A stretch of 64,000 nucleotides of DNA from UBA4416 sp036676295 (lineage in GTDB: Bacteria > Bacteroidota > Bacteroidia > B-17B0 > Aurantibacillaceae). Below the pieces are notes generated by a model. It searched no databases, was not told the DNA's origin, and saw only the letters and a program-made list of their open reading frames with translations. Shown here piece after piece: positions 18,181-25,670 of this stretch (position 1 is its first letter; each line of letters opens with the position of its first letter). The stretch covers positions 372,001 to 436,000 of the forward strand of contig JAKFDE010000016.1 of NCBI GenBank assembly GCA_036676295.1, read 5' to 3'. The translations under genes were made by a program, and so were the position numbers.

Positions 18181-19059
18181 TTATTTTATATCAATTATTT
18201 TAACGTTAAATACTAATGGCGTATAGGGTGGTATTGATCCGTTGCTACTTCCCAATTCACCAAAAGCGAGCCGTGAAGGTACTATTATTTTTGCAGTTTC
18301 ACCCTTTTTTAGTGAGCCAATAACAATATTTAACCCTTTGATGATTTGATCGGGGGTTCCATAAATGAATTCCATTTCCTGGTTAGTATTTCCAATAGGC
18401 CTGCCATCTAAAAATGTTCCCGAAAATGAAATTTTCACCTTCTTTCCCAAGCTTACTTTTTCACCACTTCCACCCTTTTTTTCTAAAGTATAAATACCAA
18501 ATTGATCGGGCTGCACATATTTATACTCTTGCAGTAAATAACAATCAATTAGTTCCAGCTCCTGTAGTTCAGTATCGTCAACCTCTTTTAACTGTGAATT
18601 TTCTTTGAGAGATAAGTATTCAGCTTTTGAGATCACTTCATTGATTTTCAGATCAAGTTTTATAAGCGAGTCATTTTTACAAAAATCAGGTATTATAGTA
18701 TCAAAATATAACCTAAAAAAAACACTTGGTTTAATTAAAAAAGAAACGCTGTCGCCTTCTACCAATTTTAAAAACTGATGATGATGAGTGTTTTTTATTT
18801 TTTCAAGATCTAATGAAATATAAAACCCATTGACGCCATCATGACTTGTATCCCAAAACACCGAGTCGGATTGGGTTTTCATAACTGCATCTGTTACTAA
18901 TACATCATTTAATTGAGGATTACGATTTCCATCACCCAGAGATAACAATTTATAATAATAGCCACCATATTCTCTGCTATAACCATCTAATAAACTTGGC
19001 TTATTACAGGCTGAAAAAAAAACAATTACCAAAAAAAAACAAATACCATTTTTCACCAT
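18181..19059 (-). CDS. FKBP-like lipoprotein with degenerate active site
   Basis: 292 residues. Lipoprotein signal ends FFSAC (Cys18). It has the same two-half plan as its neighbour: an N-terminal FKBP-like remnant (about 25-150) and a C-terminal FKBP domain (about 185-292). In the C-terminal domain the FKBP12 active-site residues are largely replaced. The usual YTG is FSG, the FDSS motif is PIGNT, GWTEG is GLNIV, and GYG is AFG. The structural end SIPPYTPLVFNVKIIDI is preserved. It is probably a chaperone or scaffold rather than an efficient isomerase. Located between the canonical FKBP lipoprotein and the GldI-like one, with gaps of 5 bases on both sides. Confidence 0.87.
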   Translation of the reverse strand: MVKNGICFFLVIVFFSACNKPSLLDGYSREYGGYYYKLLSLGDGNRNPQLNDVLVTDAVMKTQSDSVFWDTSHDGVNGFYISLDLEKIKNTHHHQFLKLVEGDSVSFLIKPSVFFRLYFDTIIPDFCKNDSLIKLDLKINEVISKAEYLSLKENSQLKEVDDTELQELELIDCYLLQEYKYVQPDQFGIYTLEKKGGSGEKVSLGKKVKISFSGTFLDGRPIGNTNQEMEFIYGTPDQIIKGLNIVIGSLKKGETAKIIVPSRLAFGELGSSNGSIPPYTPLVFNVKIIDIK

Positions 19060-19064
19060 AAATC

Positions 19065-19625
19065 TTAGTTAAGTGATTGTTCTTTTTTTACCGATAAAAT
19101 TTCAATATCATAAACAATTGGCGATTGAGGTGGAATTTTTTTAGAATCGCCTAATAAACCATGAGCCAAGTGCGAAGGAATTAAGATCAACGCTTTATCT
19201 CCCGATTTTAAATGTAAAACGGCTTTATGCAATCCGTTTTCAATATCTTCCATCCCAACTTTAAATTCCTTTGCTCCATCAGTTTTGGAAGAATAACATT
19301 CCGTCCCATCTAATAATAACACCGTATAATTGATCTTGATGATGTCGTCGTTTTTAATCGAATCTCCTTTAATAGAAGGTTTATAAACGTGGTAACGGAT
19401 GCCGCTAGTTGTCTTTACAAAATTCATTTGATGGGATTTTTGATAATAATCCATCTCATCATTTTCTTTAGCTACAACCTGTTGGTTGGCTTTAATAAAT
19501 TGCTCCTTTACTTTTGTGTGATTGTAACTGTATTTTTCCTCTTTTTTGGATGGACCACAGGATAAAAAAACAAAAGAAAATAAGATATATAGAGAGGTTT
19601 TATATAAATATTGGCTGAAATGCAT
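19065..19625 (-). CDS. GldI-like FKBP lipoprotein
   Basis: 186 residues, single FKBP domain. Lipobox VFLSC (Cys23) after an N-terminal hydrophobic stretch. The domain (about 85-182) has IKINYTVLLLDGTECYSS, then NGLHKAVLHLKSGDKALILIPSHLAHGLLG and KIPPQSPIVYDIEILSV. The size, lipidation and HLAHG replacing GYG recall GldI, the isomerase needed for gliding and T9SS function in Flavobacterium. I infer relatedness, not identity. The FD pair and the conserved Trp of FKBP12 are missing. First isomerase gene after tatA in the operon. Confidence 0.8.
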   Translation of the reverse strand: MHFSQYLYKTSLYILFSFVFLSCGPSKKEEKYSYNHTKVKEQFIKANQQVVAKENDEMDYYQKSHQMNFVKTTSGIRYHVYKPSIKGDSIKNDDIIKINYTVLLLDGTECYSSKTDGAKEFKVGMEDIENGLHKAVLHLKSGDKALILIPSHLAHGLLGDSKKIPPQSPIVYDIEILSVKKEQSLN

Positions 19626-19642
19626 GATTAAAATGCTGATGA

Positions 19643-19906
19643 TTATTTATTAGAATCAGACATGCCGTCAACTTCTTTCTTCACCTCTTGGATATGTTCC
19701 TGAATAGTACTGGTAATTCCACCGGTGCTTTGTTGAATATCTTTTTGTATTCCATTAGTAGCGTCCTTAAATTCGCGGATACCTTTACCTAAAGCTTTCG
19801 CAATATTTGGGATGCCCTTACCTCCAAACATTAATAAAATAACGAAAAGTATAACTACTATCTCGCCACCGCCCAGATTTAGAAATAAAAAAAATAAAGA
19901 ATTCAT
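19643..19906 (-). CDS. tatA: Twin-arginine translocase subunit TatA/E
   Basis: 87 residues from the ATG at 19904-19906 (MNSLFFLFLNLGGGEIVVIL). A longer reading from 20011 would add 35 residues without family support and would run through the promoter. One N-terminal membrane helix (GGGEIVVILFVILLMFGGKGIP) with the FGGKGIP hinge is followed by the amphipathic helix NIAKALGKGIREFKDATNG and a charged tail. TatA oligomers form the pore for folded proteins carrying RR signals, such as the LD-carboxypeptidase at 9.4 kb. tatC is not visible here. It heads the isomerase operon (17 bases to the next gene), linking export and post-export folding. Confidence 0.92.
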   Translation of the reverse strand: MNSLFFLFLNLGGGEIVVILFVILLMFGGKGIPNIAKALGKGIREFKDATNGIQKDIQQSTGGITSTIQEHIQEVKKEVDGMSDSNK

Positions 19907-19911
19907 GGGGC

Positions 19912-19919
19912 CGAAGGTA
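19912..19919 (-). promoter_or_regulatory. -7-like element at the tatA start
   Basis: TACCTTCG on the minus strand is a 7/8 match to TAnnTTTG and lies five bases before the chosen ATG. This implies an almost leaderless transcript and supports starting tatA at 19906 rather than 20011. No TTG is found at the ideal -33 distance. Confidence 0.4.
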
Positions 19920-20049
19920 CTGATTAAGAAGTAAATAATATAGGATTTCCGACTAATTTTTGTTAACTTAGACAGATAATATATAAAGTGGTCAATTATT
20001 TTAAGAATCAAATAATGAGAGACTAATGATCATATTTCACCTTCCAATA

Positions 20050-20083
20050 TTGTAGGAATTCTGAAAAAAGCGCAATACTTTTG
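20050..20083 (+). promoter_or_regulatory. Promoter of the T9SS cargo gene
   Basis: TTG (20050-20052), a 23-base spacer and TACTTTTG (20076-20083) match the Bacteroidota consensus at the long end of its spacing range. The predicted start near 20090 leaves a leader of about 40 bases before the ATG at 20129. Confidence 0.55.
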
Positions 20084-20128
20084 TAACTCAGGCAATAAAT
20101 TCAAGTTAATAATTATAATAAAAGTAAT

Positions 20129-22804
20129 ATGGGAAAATTTTACAAAAACAATCAAAGGTCATTTATTACTTCAATAATATTGTTTACAATGTTATTCACA
20201 AGTAGTTACAGAGTGCTGGCTCAGTTGTCAGTATCTACGAACTTTGCTAATAATAATGGCTCAAGTGCAATTATCTTTACTTTTTATAATAGTAATGCAT
20301 TTCCTGTCAACATTAACTCTATAGGCACCTACGCTAGTAGTACCGGTACTAAAACAGTTCAATTATGGACAAAACCCGTAACCGGTTTTGGCCAAGCTAC
20401 TTCTGCAGCTGTTAATACAACTAATGGGTGGACTTTACAAACAACTCAAACAGTAGTTACAACAGCCAATACTACTGCTACTGTTGGCGCAACTGCTCCA
20501 TTGGTTTTAACAGGAATGAGCGTATCCATTCCTGCTAACTCATATTATCTACTTTGTGTTAGCTTCAATGCCGGCTTAAGATATTCTACTTTAGGTACAC
20601 AGAATGGAGTTTTCACCTCTGATGGTTGTACAATTAATTGCACGGCAGGTAATGGTTTTGGTGGAACATTAGCTGCTCCAACTAATACTCCGCGTTGTTT
20701 TATTGGTGTAGTTAACTTTTCCCCAGGCTGGATACCTACTCCTTTAGATATGGGAGTAAATTCATTTATAAAACCGTTGAATTCAAAAGCTTGTTTTGGG
20801 AATGATACACTTGTTGTGAGAGTAATAAACCATGGTACCTCAACCATAGATTATTCAGTTAATTCAACAACATTATCTGCTGTAACAACCGGGCCTATTC
20901 CAAGCAGTTATAGTTTAGCTTTAACATCAGGAACATTAGCTTCTGGAGCAACTGAAGATTATACATTAAGTACCAGTTATAATTTATCAACTTTGGGCAC
21001 CTATAAACTTAAGGCATATACAACAGTAGTTGGCGATGGAACTCCTTTAAATGATACGATTAATTATATCGTTAATAAAACCCCTAATTTTACCAAAAGT
21101 TTTGCCCCTAATGACAGCGTTTGTCATTCTGTACCTGTGCAACTAAATGCTAATTATGTAAATGCTGGATTCCCTGTAGGAAATGGAACATTGGTTAATA
21201 CTTCTACCAGTTACCCGGCTCCTTATGGAAACTGGTACGAATCTGCTAGACATCAGTTTTTGTTTCTTGCATCAGAATTAACCGCAGCCGGCGTTACCCC
21301 CGGAAACATTGATGCCATCACATTCAATGCCACTAATTTAAATGGCACTGATCCTTATACGAATTTTAATATTGCCCTTGCTACAACGTCCTTAACTTCA
21401 ATTACCGCGTTTCAAACTACAGGCTTTACTACCCACTTTAGCGCACCAAGCTACACTCCGGTATTAGGAATTAACAATCACACATTCTCTTCTTCTTTTG
21501 TTTGGAATGGCACAGACAATATTATTATTGAAACTTGTTTTGATAATACCTTAACCGGTTATTCTAATAACGTTTCCGTTTTACAAACTACAACTCCATT
21601 CACATCATCGGTTTATCATTATGCTGACGGCGACCCGGCATTATGTTCCTCATCAGTAATATCTTCTAGCATGTCTCGTCGTCCAAATGTCTCATTTATT
21701 CAACCTAAAAACATTACCTATTCTTGGACTCCTGCTATTGGTTTATCTGCAACAAATATATCCAATCCAATAAGTATATTGTCTTCTAGTAATACCTACA
21801 CTGTTGTGGTTGATGTTGATGGATGTGTGACTTACGATACGGTACGTGTAAACATTTTACCCACTCCACTTCCTTCACTTGGAAACGACACTCTATACTG
21901 TACATTACCTGCTGTATTAAATGCTAATACAGCGGCAGATTCATATTTATGGAATAATAGTGCTACAACTTCAACTATTAGCATTCCTACATCCGGTAAA
22001 TATTGGGTTAAAGCAACCAATGCAAACGGCTGTACAAATACAGATACTATAAATACAACTTTAGGAAATTTACCAATAGTTACTTTAGGTCAGGATACTG
22101 CATTTTGTCAGGGCAAATCAATTATATTATATGCCGGTAATCCAGGGTCTACATATTTATGGAATACCGGAGCTACAACATCCACCCTTTCTGTAAATAC
22201 CGTTGGTACATACTCAGTGGTAGTTACCAACTCTACAACTTGTAAATCTTCTGATGTTGTAAATGTAACCGCTAAATCAAATCCAACAGTATCATTAGTA
22301 TTTACAGGTCAAACGATCTTCTGTCCTACCGCGTCAGGTAGAGTTTTAAATGAAGGTTTACCAAGTGGTGCCGGTGGAAATTATATTGGAGCCGGAGTTA
22401 GTGGCACTTCGCCTAATCAGGTATTTAATGCAAATCAAGCCGGACAAGGAACTTACGTTATATTATATAACTATACCGCACCTAATGGATGTAGCAGCAT
22501 TGCTAAAGATACTTTAAAAGTAAATGCGTGTGTTGGTGTAGAAGAATTAACCAACGACGTTGCTTTAAATGTCTATCCAAATCCTAATACTGGTGTATTT
22601 ACAATGGAGATCAATGCTAATTCTGATATTGATGCTAAGATACACGTCATGTCTATTGACAGCCGTCTTGTGTACGAAGATGTTATTACTGGAAACGGAT
22701 TGATCACTAAAACTATTGATATTTCTCCTTTAGCAAATGGCATTTATTACTTAAGACTAGAAACAAAAGATGTAGTAAAAACATTTAAAATTTTGAAACA
22801 ATAA
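20129..22804 (+). CDS. Secreted T9SS type A cargo protein with Ig/PKD-like repeats
   Basis: 891 residues. A long signal peptide ends near RVLAQ (about residue 32). The mature part is Thr/Ser/Asn/Gly-rich beta structure. About 35-200 is a lectin- or adhesin-like sandwich repeating TTxTxTVG patterns, followed by several Ig/PKD-like modules. Two near-copies, LGNDTLYCTLPAVLNANTAA and LGQDTAFCQGKSIILYAGNP, each lead into SYLWNNSATTSTISI / TYLWNTGATTSTLSV. The last ~78 residues (VYPNPNTGVFTMEI ... LANGIYYLRLETKDVVKTFKILKQ) are a type A T9SS C-terminal domain, cleaved after outer-membrane passage. It is likely a surface adhesin or matrix protein. Monocistronic, with its own promoter and terminator. 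Confidence 0.93.
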   Translation: MGKFYKNNQRSFITSIILFTMLFTSSYRVLAQLSVSTNFANNNGSSAIIFTFYNSNAFPVNINSIGTYASSTGTKTVQLWTKPVTGFGQATSAAVNTTNGWTLQTTQTVVTTANTTATVGATAPLVLTGMSVSIPANSYYLLCVSFNAGLRYSTLGTQNGVFTSDGCTINCTAGNGFGGTLAAPTNTPRCFIGVVNFSPGWIPTPLDMGVNSFIKPLNSKACFGNDTLVVRVINHGTSTIDYSVNSTTLSAVTTGPIPSSYSLALTSGTLASGATEDYTLSTSYNLSTLGTYKLKAYTTVVGDGTPLNDTINYIVNKTPNFTKSFAPNDSVCHSVPVQLNANYVNAGFPVGNGTLVNTSTSYPAPYGNWYESARHQFLFLASELTAAGVTPGNIDAITFNATNLNGTDPYTNFNIALATTSLTSITAFQTTGFTTHFSAPSYTPVLGINNHTFSSSFVWNGTDNIIIETCFDNTLTGYSNNVSVLQTTTPFTSSVYHYADGDPALCSSSVISSSMSRRPNVSFIQPKNITYSWTPAIGLSATNISNPISILSSSNTYTVVVDVDGCVTYDTVRVNILPTPLPSLGNDTLYCTLPAVLNANTAADSYLWNNSATTSTISIPTSGKYWVKATNANGCTNTDTINTTLGNLPIVTLGQDTAFCQGKSIILYAGNPGSTYLWNTGATTSTLSVNTVGTYSVVVTNSTTCKSSDVVNVTAKSNPTVSLVFTGQTIFCPTASGRVLNEGLPSGAGGNYIGAGVSGTSPNQVFNANQAGQGTYVILYNYTAPNGCSSIAKDTLKVNACVGVEELTNDVALNVYPNPNTGVFTMEINANSDIDAKIHVMSIDSRLVYEDVITGNGLITKTIDISPLANGIYYLRLETKDVVKTFKILKQ

Positions 22805-22824
22805 ATTCTCATCTGATTACTATT

Positions 22825-22860
22825 AAAAAAGCCTCGTAAAAATTCACGAGGCTTTTTTTT
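22825..22860 (+). terminator. Intrinsic terminator after the T9SS cargo gene
   Basis: Stem AAAAAAGCCTCGT / ACGAGGCTTTTTT with an 8-base loop and an uninterrupted T run follows 20 bases after the stop codon. The rest of the 22805-23068 gap holds a short GC-rich inverted repeat (GGCTCGCCCGAGCC near 22940) and no recognisable gene or riboswitch. Confidence 0.9.
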
Positions 22861-23068
22861 GTTAGTTAAGAAAATCTTCTTTTATTTGCAGCGAATTAAT
22901 GAACAACACTTTATACATAAAGTTAAAATCTAAGTTTAAGGCTCGCCCGAGCCATAGTTAATTCCGTATGCATGAATCAGGGATTGATTCACTTACAATA
23001 AAAAACCCTTTCAATTCAAACAATTTACAAAACATGCTTAATTAGCATTAACAATTAATTATATCAAA

Positions 23069-24385
23069 ATGAATATTTTAAAATTTGGAGGAACCAGTGT
23101 TGGAACAGCAGAACGCATGAAAGCACTTGTAAACTTAGTATCAGGCAAAGATCGCAAAATTGTTGTACTCTCAGCCATGAGTGGCACAACTAATAACTTA
23201 GTTGAAATTTGTAATGCGTTGTATAATAAACAAAGCGATGAAGCAAACACTATTATTACAAAACTGGAAACACTTTACTTGAGTGAAGTAGAAAAACTAT
23301 ATAACTCTGAAGAATACAAAACAAAAGGTAAAGACCTTATCAAAAATCATTTTGGTTATTTGCGTTCATTTACTTTGGACATGTTTACGTCTAACGAAGA
23401 AAAAGCCGTTTTAGCACAAGGTGAATTATTGAGCACGGCCATGTTCTATTTTCATTTACAGGAAATAGGAATTCAATCGGCACTTTTACCGGCCTTGAAT
23501 TTTATGCGCATTGATGAGAACGACGAACCGGATCTAAGTTACATTGAAAAACATTTAAAAGAAGAACTCAATAAATATTCGGACACAAATCTGTTTATTA
23601 CACAAGGATACATTTGCCGTAATGCATTTGGAGAAATTGATAATTTAAAACGTGGTGGCAGCGATTACACCGCATCAATTCTAGGTGCCGCTATTTTAGC
23701 TAATGAAATTCAAATATGGACGGATATTGATGGCATGCATAATAATGATCCTCGCATCGTTTCAAAAACACATCCTATATTGGAATTAAGTTTTGACGAA
23801 GCTGCAGAGTTAGCATACTTTGGAGCCAAAATTCTACATCCTACATGTATCTTACCTGCTAAAAAAAGAGACATTCCGGTATTACTAAAAAACACCATGC
23901 AGCCCGAAGCCAAAGGAACAACCATTTCTAACATCGAAGCCAAAGAAGGTATTAAAGCCGTAGCCGCAAAAGATGGCATTTGTGCGATCAATATTAAAAG
24001 CGACCGAATGCTATTGGCACATGGTTTTTTACGTGCAGTGTTCGAAATCTTTGAGCGTTACAAAACATCCATCGATATGATCACTACTTCTGAAATAGCC
24101 GTATCATTAACAATTGATAACACGCAACATTTAAAAGACATCACAAAAGAATTAGAAGAATTTGCAAAAGTAGAAATAGAACAAGATCAAACTATTATTT
24201 GCATTGTAGGGAAATTACCAAAAGATAAATCCGGTTACGCTTTTAAAATATTAGAAGCGCTAAAAGATATTCCATTACGTATGGTATCTTATGGCGGTAG
24301 CGAAAATAACGTAAGCGTATTAGTAAACTCTAGCTACAAGAAAGATGCATTGGTTGCTTTGAATAAAGGCTTATTTGGGTATTAA
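23069..24385 (+). CDS. lysC: Aspartate kinase (monofunctional)
   Basis: 438 residues. The N-terminal amino-acid-kinase domain starts ILKFGGTSVGTAERM and includes RGGSDYTASILGAAI and WTDIDGMHNNDPRIV, the substrate and ATP loops. Two C-terminal ACT domains (about 290-438) bind regulatory amino acid; TSIDMITTSEIAVSLTID and LRMVSYGGSENNVSVLV are their typical strands. It phosphorylates aspartate, the first step to lysine/mDAP, threonine and methionine. The next gene is lysA in the same direction, suggesting the lysine branch and lysine feedback. No homoserine-dehydrogenase domain is fused. The 87-base gap to lysA carries a heptamer repeat hairpin. Confidence 0.95.
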   Translation: MNILKFGGTSVGTAERMKALVNLVSGKDRKIVVLSAMSGTTNNLVEICNALYNKQSDEANTIITKLETLYLSEVEKLYNSEEYKTKGKDLIKNHFGYLRSFTLDMFTSNEEKAVLAQGELLSTAMFYFHLQEIGIQSALLPALNFMRIDENDEPDLSYIEKHLKEELNKYSDTNLFITQGYICRNAFGEIDNLKRGGSDYTASILGAAILANEIQIWTDIDGMHNNDPRIVSKTHPILELSFDEAAELAYFGAKILHPTCILPAKKRDIPVLLKNTMQPEAKGTTISNIEAKEGIKAVAAKDGICAINIKSDRMLLAHGFLRAVFEIFERYKTSIDMITTSEIAVSLTIDNTQHLKDITKELEEFAKVEIEQDQTIICIVGKLPKDKSGYAFKILEALKDIPLRMVSYGGSENNVSVLVNSSYKKDALVALNKGLFGY

Positions 24386-24386
24386 A

Positions 24387-24467
24387 TCAGACATGAGATA
24401 CGAGACTATTTGACAAAAGACCGGCTCAAATAAAATCTCATATCTCACTTCTAAAATCTTAAATCTA
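24387..24467. repeat. Inverted pair of heptamer tandem repeats between lysC and lysA
   Basis: Bases 24433-24467 are five 7-base units on the theme AAATCTN (AAATCTC, ATATCTC, ACTTCTA, AAATCTT, AAATCTA). Bases 24387-24407 carry about three units of the same theme on the opposite strand. The two groups pair as TGAGATACGAGA (24394-24405) with TCTCATATCTCA (24436-24447), 11 of 12 positions, so the transcript could form a hairpin between the two lysine genes. Degenerate short-period repeats like this occur elsewhere in Bacteroidota spacers; a second family is at 41858. Confidence 0.6.
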
Positions 24468-24472
24468 TTATC

Positions 24473-25633
24473 ATGTTTACAGAAGAAATCATAAAAAATA
24501 TACAACAACATAAAACACCTTTCTATTACTACGACCTGAGCTTGTTACAAAAAACATTGTCTCGCATTAAAACAGAAAGCGAAAAATACAGCTACCATGT
24601 GCATTATGCCTTTAAAGCCAATGCTAACTCTAAGATCATTGATATTGTTCTTAAAAATGAATTAGGAGCAGATTGTGTGAGTGGTAACGAAGTGAAATGT
24701 GCTATTGAATCAGGCTTTGATGCTACTAAAATTGTATTTGCAGGTGTTGGAAAAAGTGATGATGAAATTAACTACGCCTTAGAAAAAAATATTTTTTGCT
24801 TCAATTGCGAAAGTATCCAGGAATTAGAAGTCATTAATGAATTAGCTACTAAACAAAATAAAATAGCATCTATTGCTTTGCGTATCAATCCTAATGTAGA
24901 TGCTCATACGCACAAATACATCACTACCGGTTTAGAAGAAAATAAATTTGGCATAAATCCTTATGAATTTGAAGTTGTTATTGAAAAAATAAAAACACTT
25001 AAACAACTAAAACTAATTGGCTTACACTTTCATATTGGCTCACAAATAACAGACCTGGGACCTTTCAGACAATTATGTTTGAAGGTAAACCAGATCAATA
25101 CATACTTTTTAGATAAAGGTTTTGATTTGCCGATCATAAATGTCGGCGGCGGCGTTGGCATCAATTACAAAGAACCGGACAAAGAAGCCATTATTGATTT
25201 TGCCGCTTACTTTAAAGTATTTAAGGATTTTATTGAATTGCGAAAAAATCAGGAATTACATTTTGAATTAGGAAGGGCTGTGGTAGCACAATGCGGTTCG
25301 TTGATCAGTAAAGTATTATACATCAAAAATGGCATCAATACCAACTTTGCTATTTTAGATGCAGGCATGACGGAATTGATACGCCCTGCCTTATATCAGG
25401 CTTATCATAAAATTGAAAACTTAACGGGTCAATTGAATCAATCGCCTATCAATAAAAAATACGATGTGGTTGGCCCCATTTGCGAAAGCAGTGATTGTTT
25501 TGGCAAAGCTGTAGAATTACCCGAAACCAAACGTGGTGATATCATTGCCATCAGAAGTGCCGGTGCTTATGGAGAAGTAATGGCGAGTCGATATAATTTA
25601 CGGGATGAAGTGAGATCTATTTACAGTAAATAA
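24473..25633 (+). CDS. lysA: Diaminopimelate decarboxylase
   Basis: 386 residues. A PLP-dependent fold III enzyme that converts meso-diaminopimelate to lysine. Visible residues are the Schiff-base Lys48 in HYAFKANAN, the glycine-rich phosphate loop NVGGGVGINY, HFHIGSQITDLGPF, the ELGRAVVAQCG strand, and the active-site Cys in GPICESSDCFGK (about 335). The final RSAGAYGEVMASRYNLR also fits the family. Cytoplasmic. It follows aspartate kinase, forming the two ends of the lysine pathway; the genes in between are not here. Its transcript ends in a bidirectional terminator shared with the convergent gene. Confidence 0.97.
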   Translation: MFTEEIIKNIQQHKTPFYYYDLSLLQKTLSRIKTESEKYSYHVHYAFKANANSKIIDIVLKNELGADCVSGNEVKCAIESGFDATKIVFAGVGKSDDEINYALEKNIFCFNCESIQELEVINELATKQNKIASIALRINPNVDAHTHKYITTGLEENKFGINPYEFEVVIEKIKTLKQLKLIGLHFHIGSQITDLGPFRQLCLKVNQINTYFLDKGFDLPIINVGGGVGINYKEPDKEAIIDFAAYFKVFKDFIELRKNQELHFELGRAVVAQCGSLISKVLYIKNGINTNFAILDAGMTELIRPALYQAYHKIENLTGQLNQSPINKKYDVVGPICESSDCFGKAVELPETKRGDIIAIRSAGAYGEVMASRYNLRDEVRSIYSK

Positions 25634-25670
25634 CAAAAAAACCTGAGACATATGTTTCAGGTTTTTTGTT
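25632..25670. terminator. Bidirectional terminator overlapping a coding end
   Basis: AACAAAAAAACCTGA pairs with TCAGGTTTTTTGTT around the near-palindromic core GACATATGTT, with A and T tracts on both sides, so it can stop transcripts from either strand. It overlaps the last codons of the minus-strand gene ending at 25657: that protein's Lys-rich tail (KKKKQKT) is written by the terminator arm. Confidence 0.88.

Noticed and set aside
19907..20011. Longer start for tatA
   Set aside because: The added 35 residues are not family-like and the promoter-like element lies within them.
22925..23068. Possible riboswitch or leader element upstream of aspartate kinase
   Set aside because: Only a short GC-rich inverted repeat (GGCTCGCCCGAGCC) with too small a loop; nothing like the long conserved lysine riboswitch, which is not typical of this phylum.
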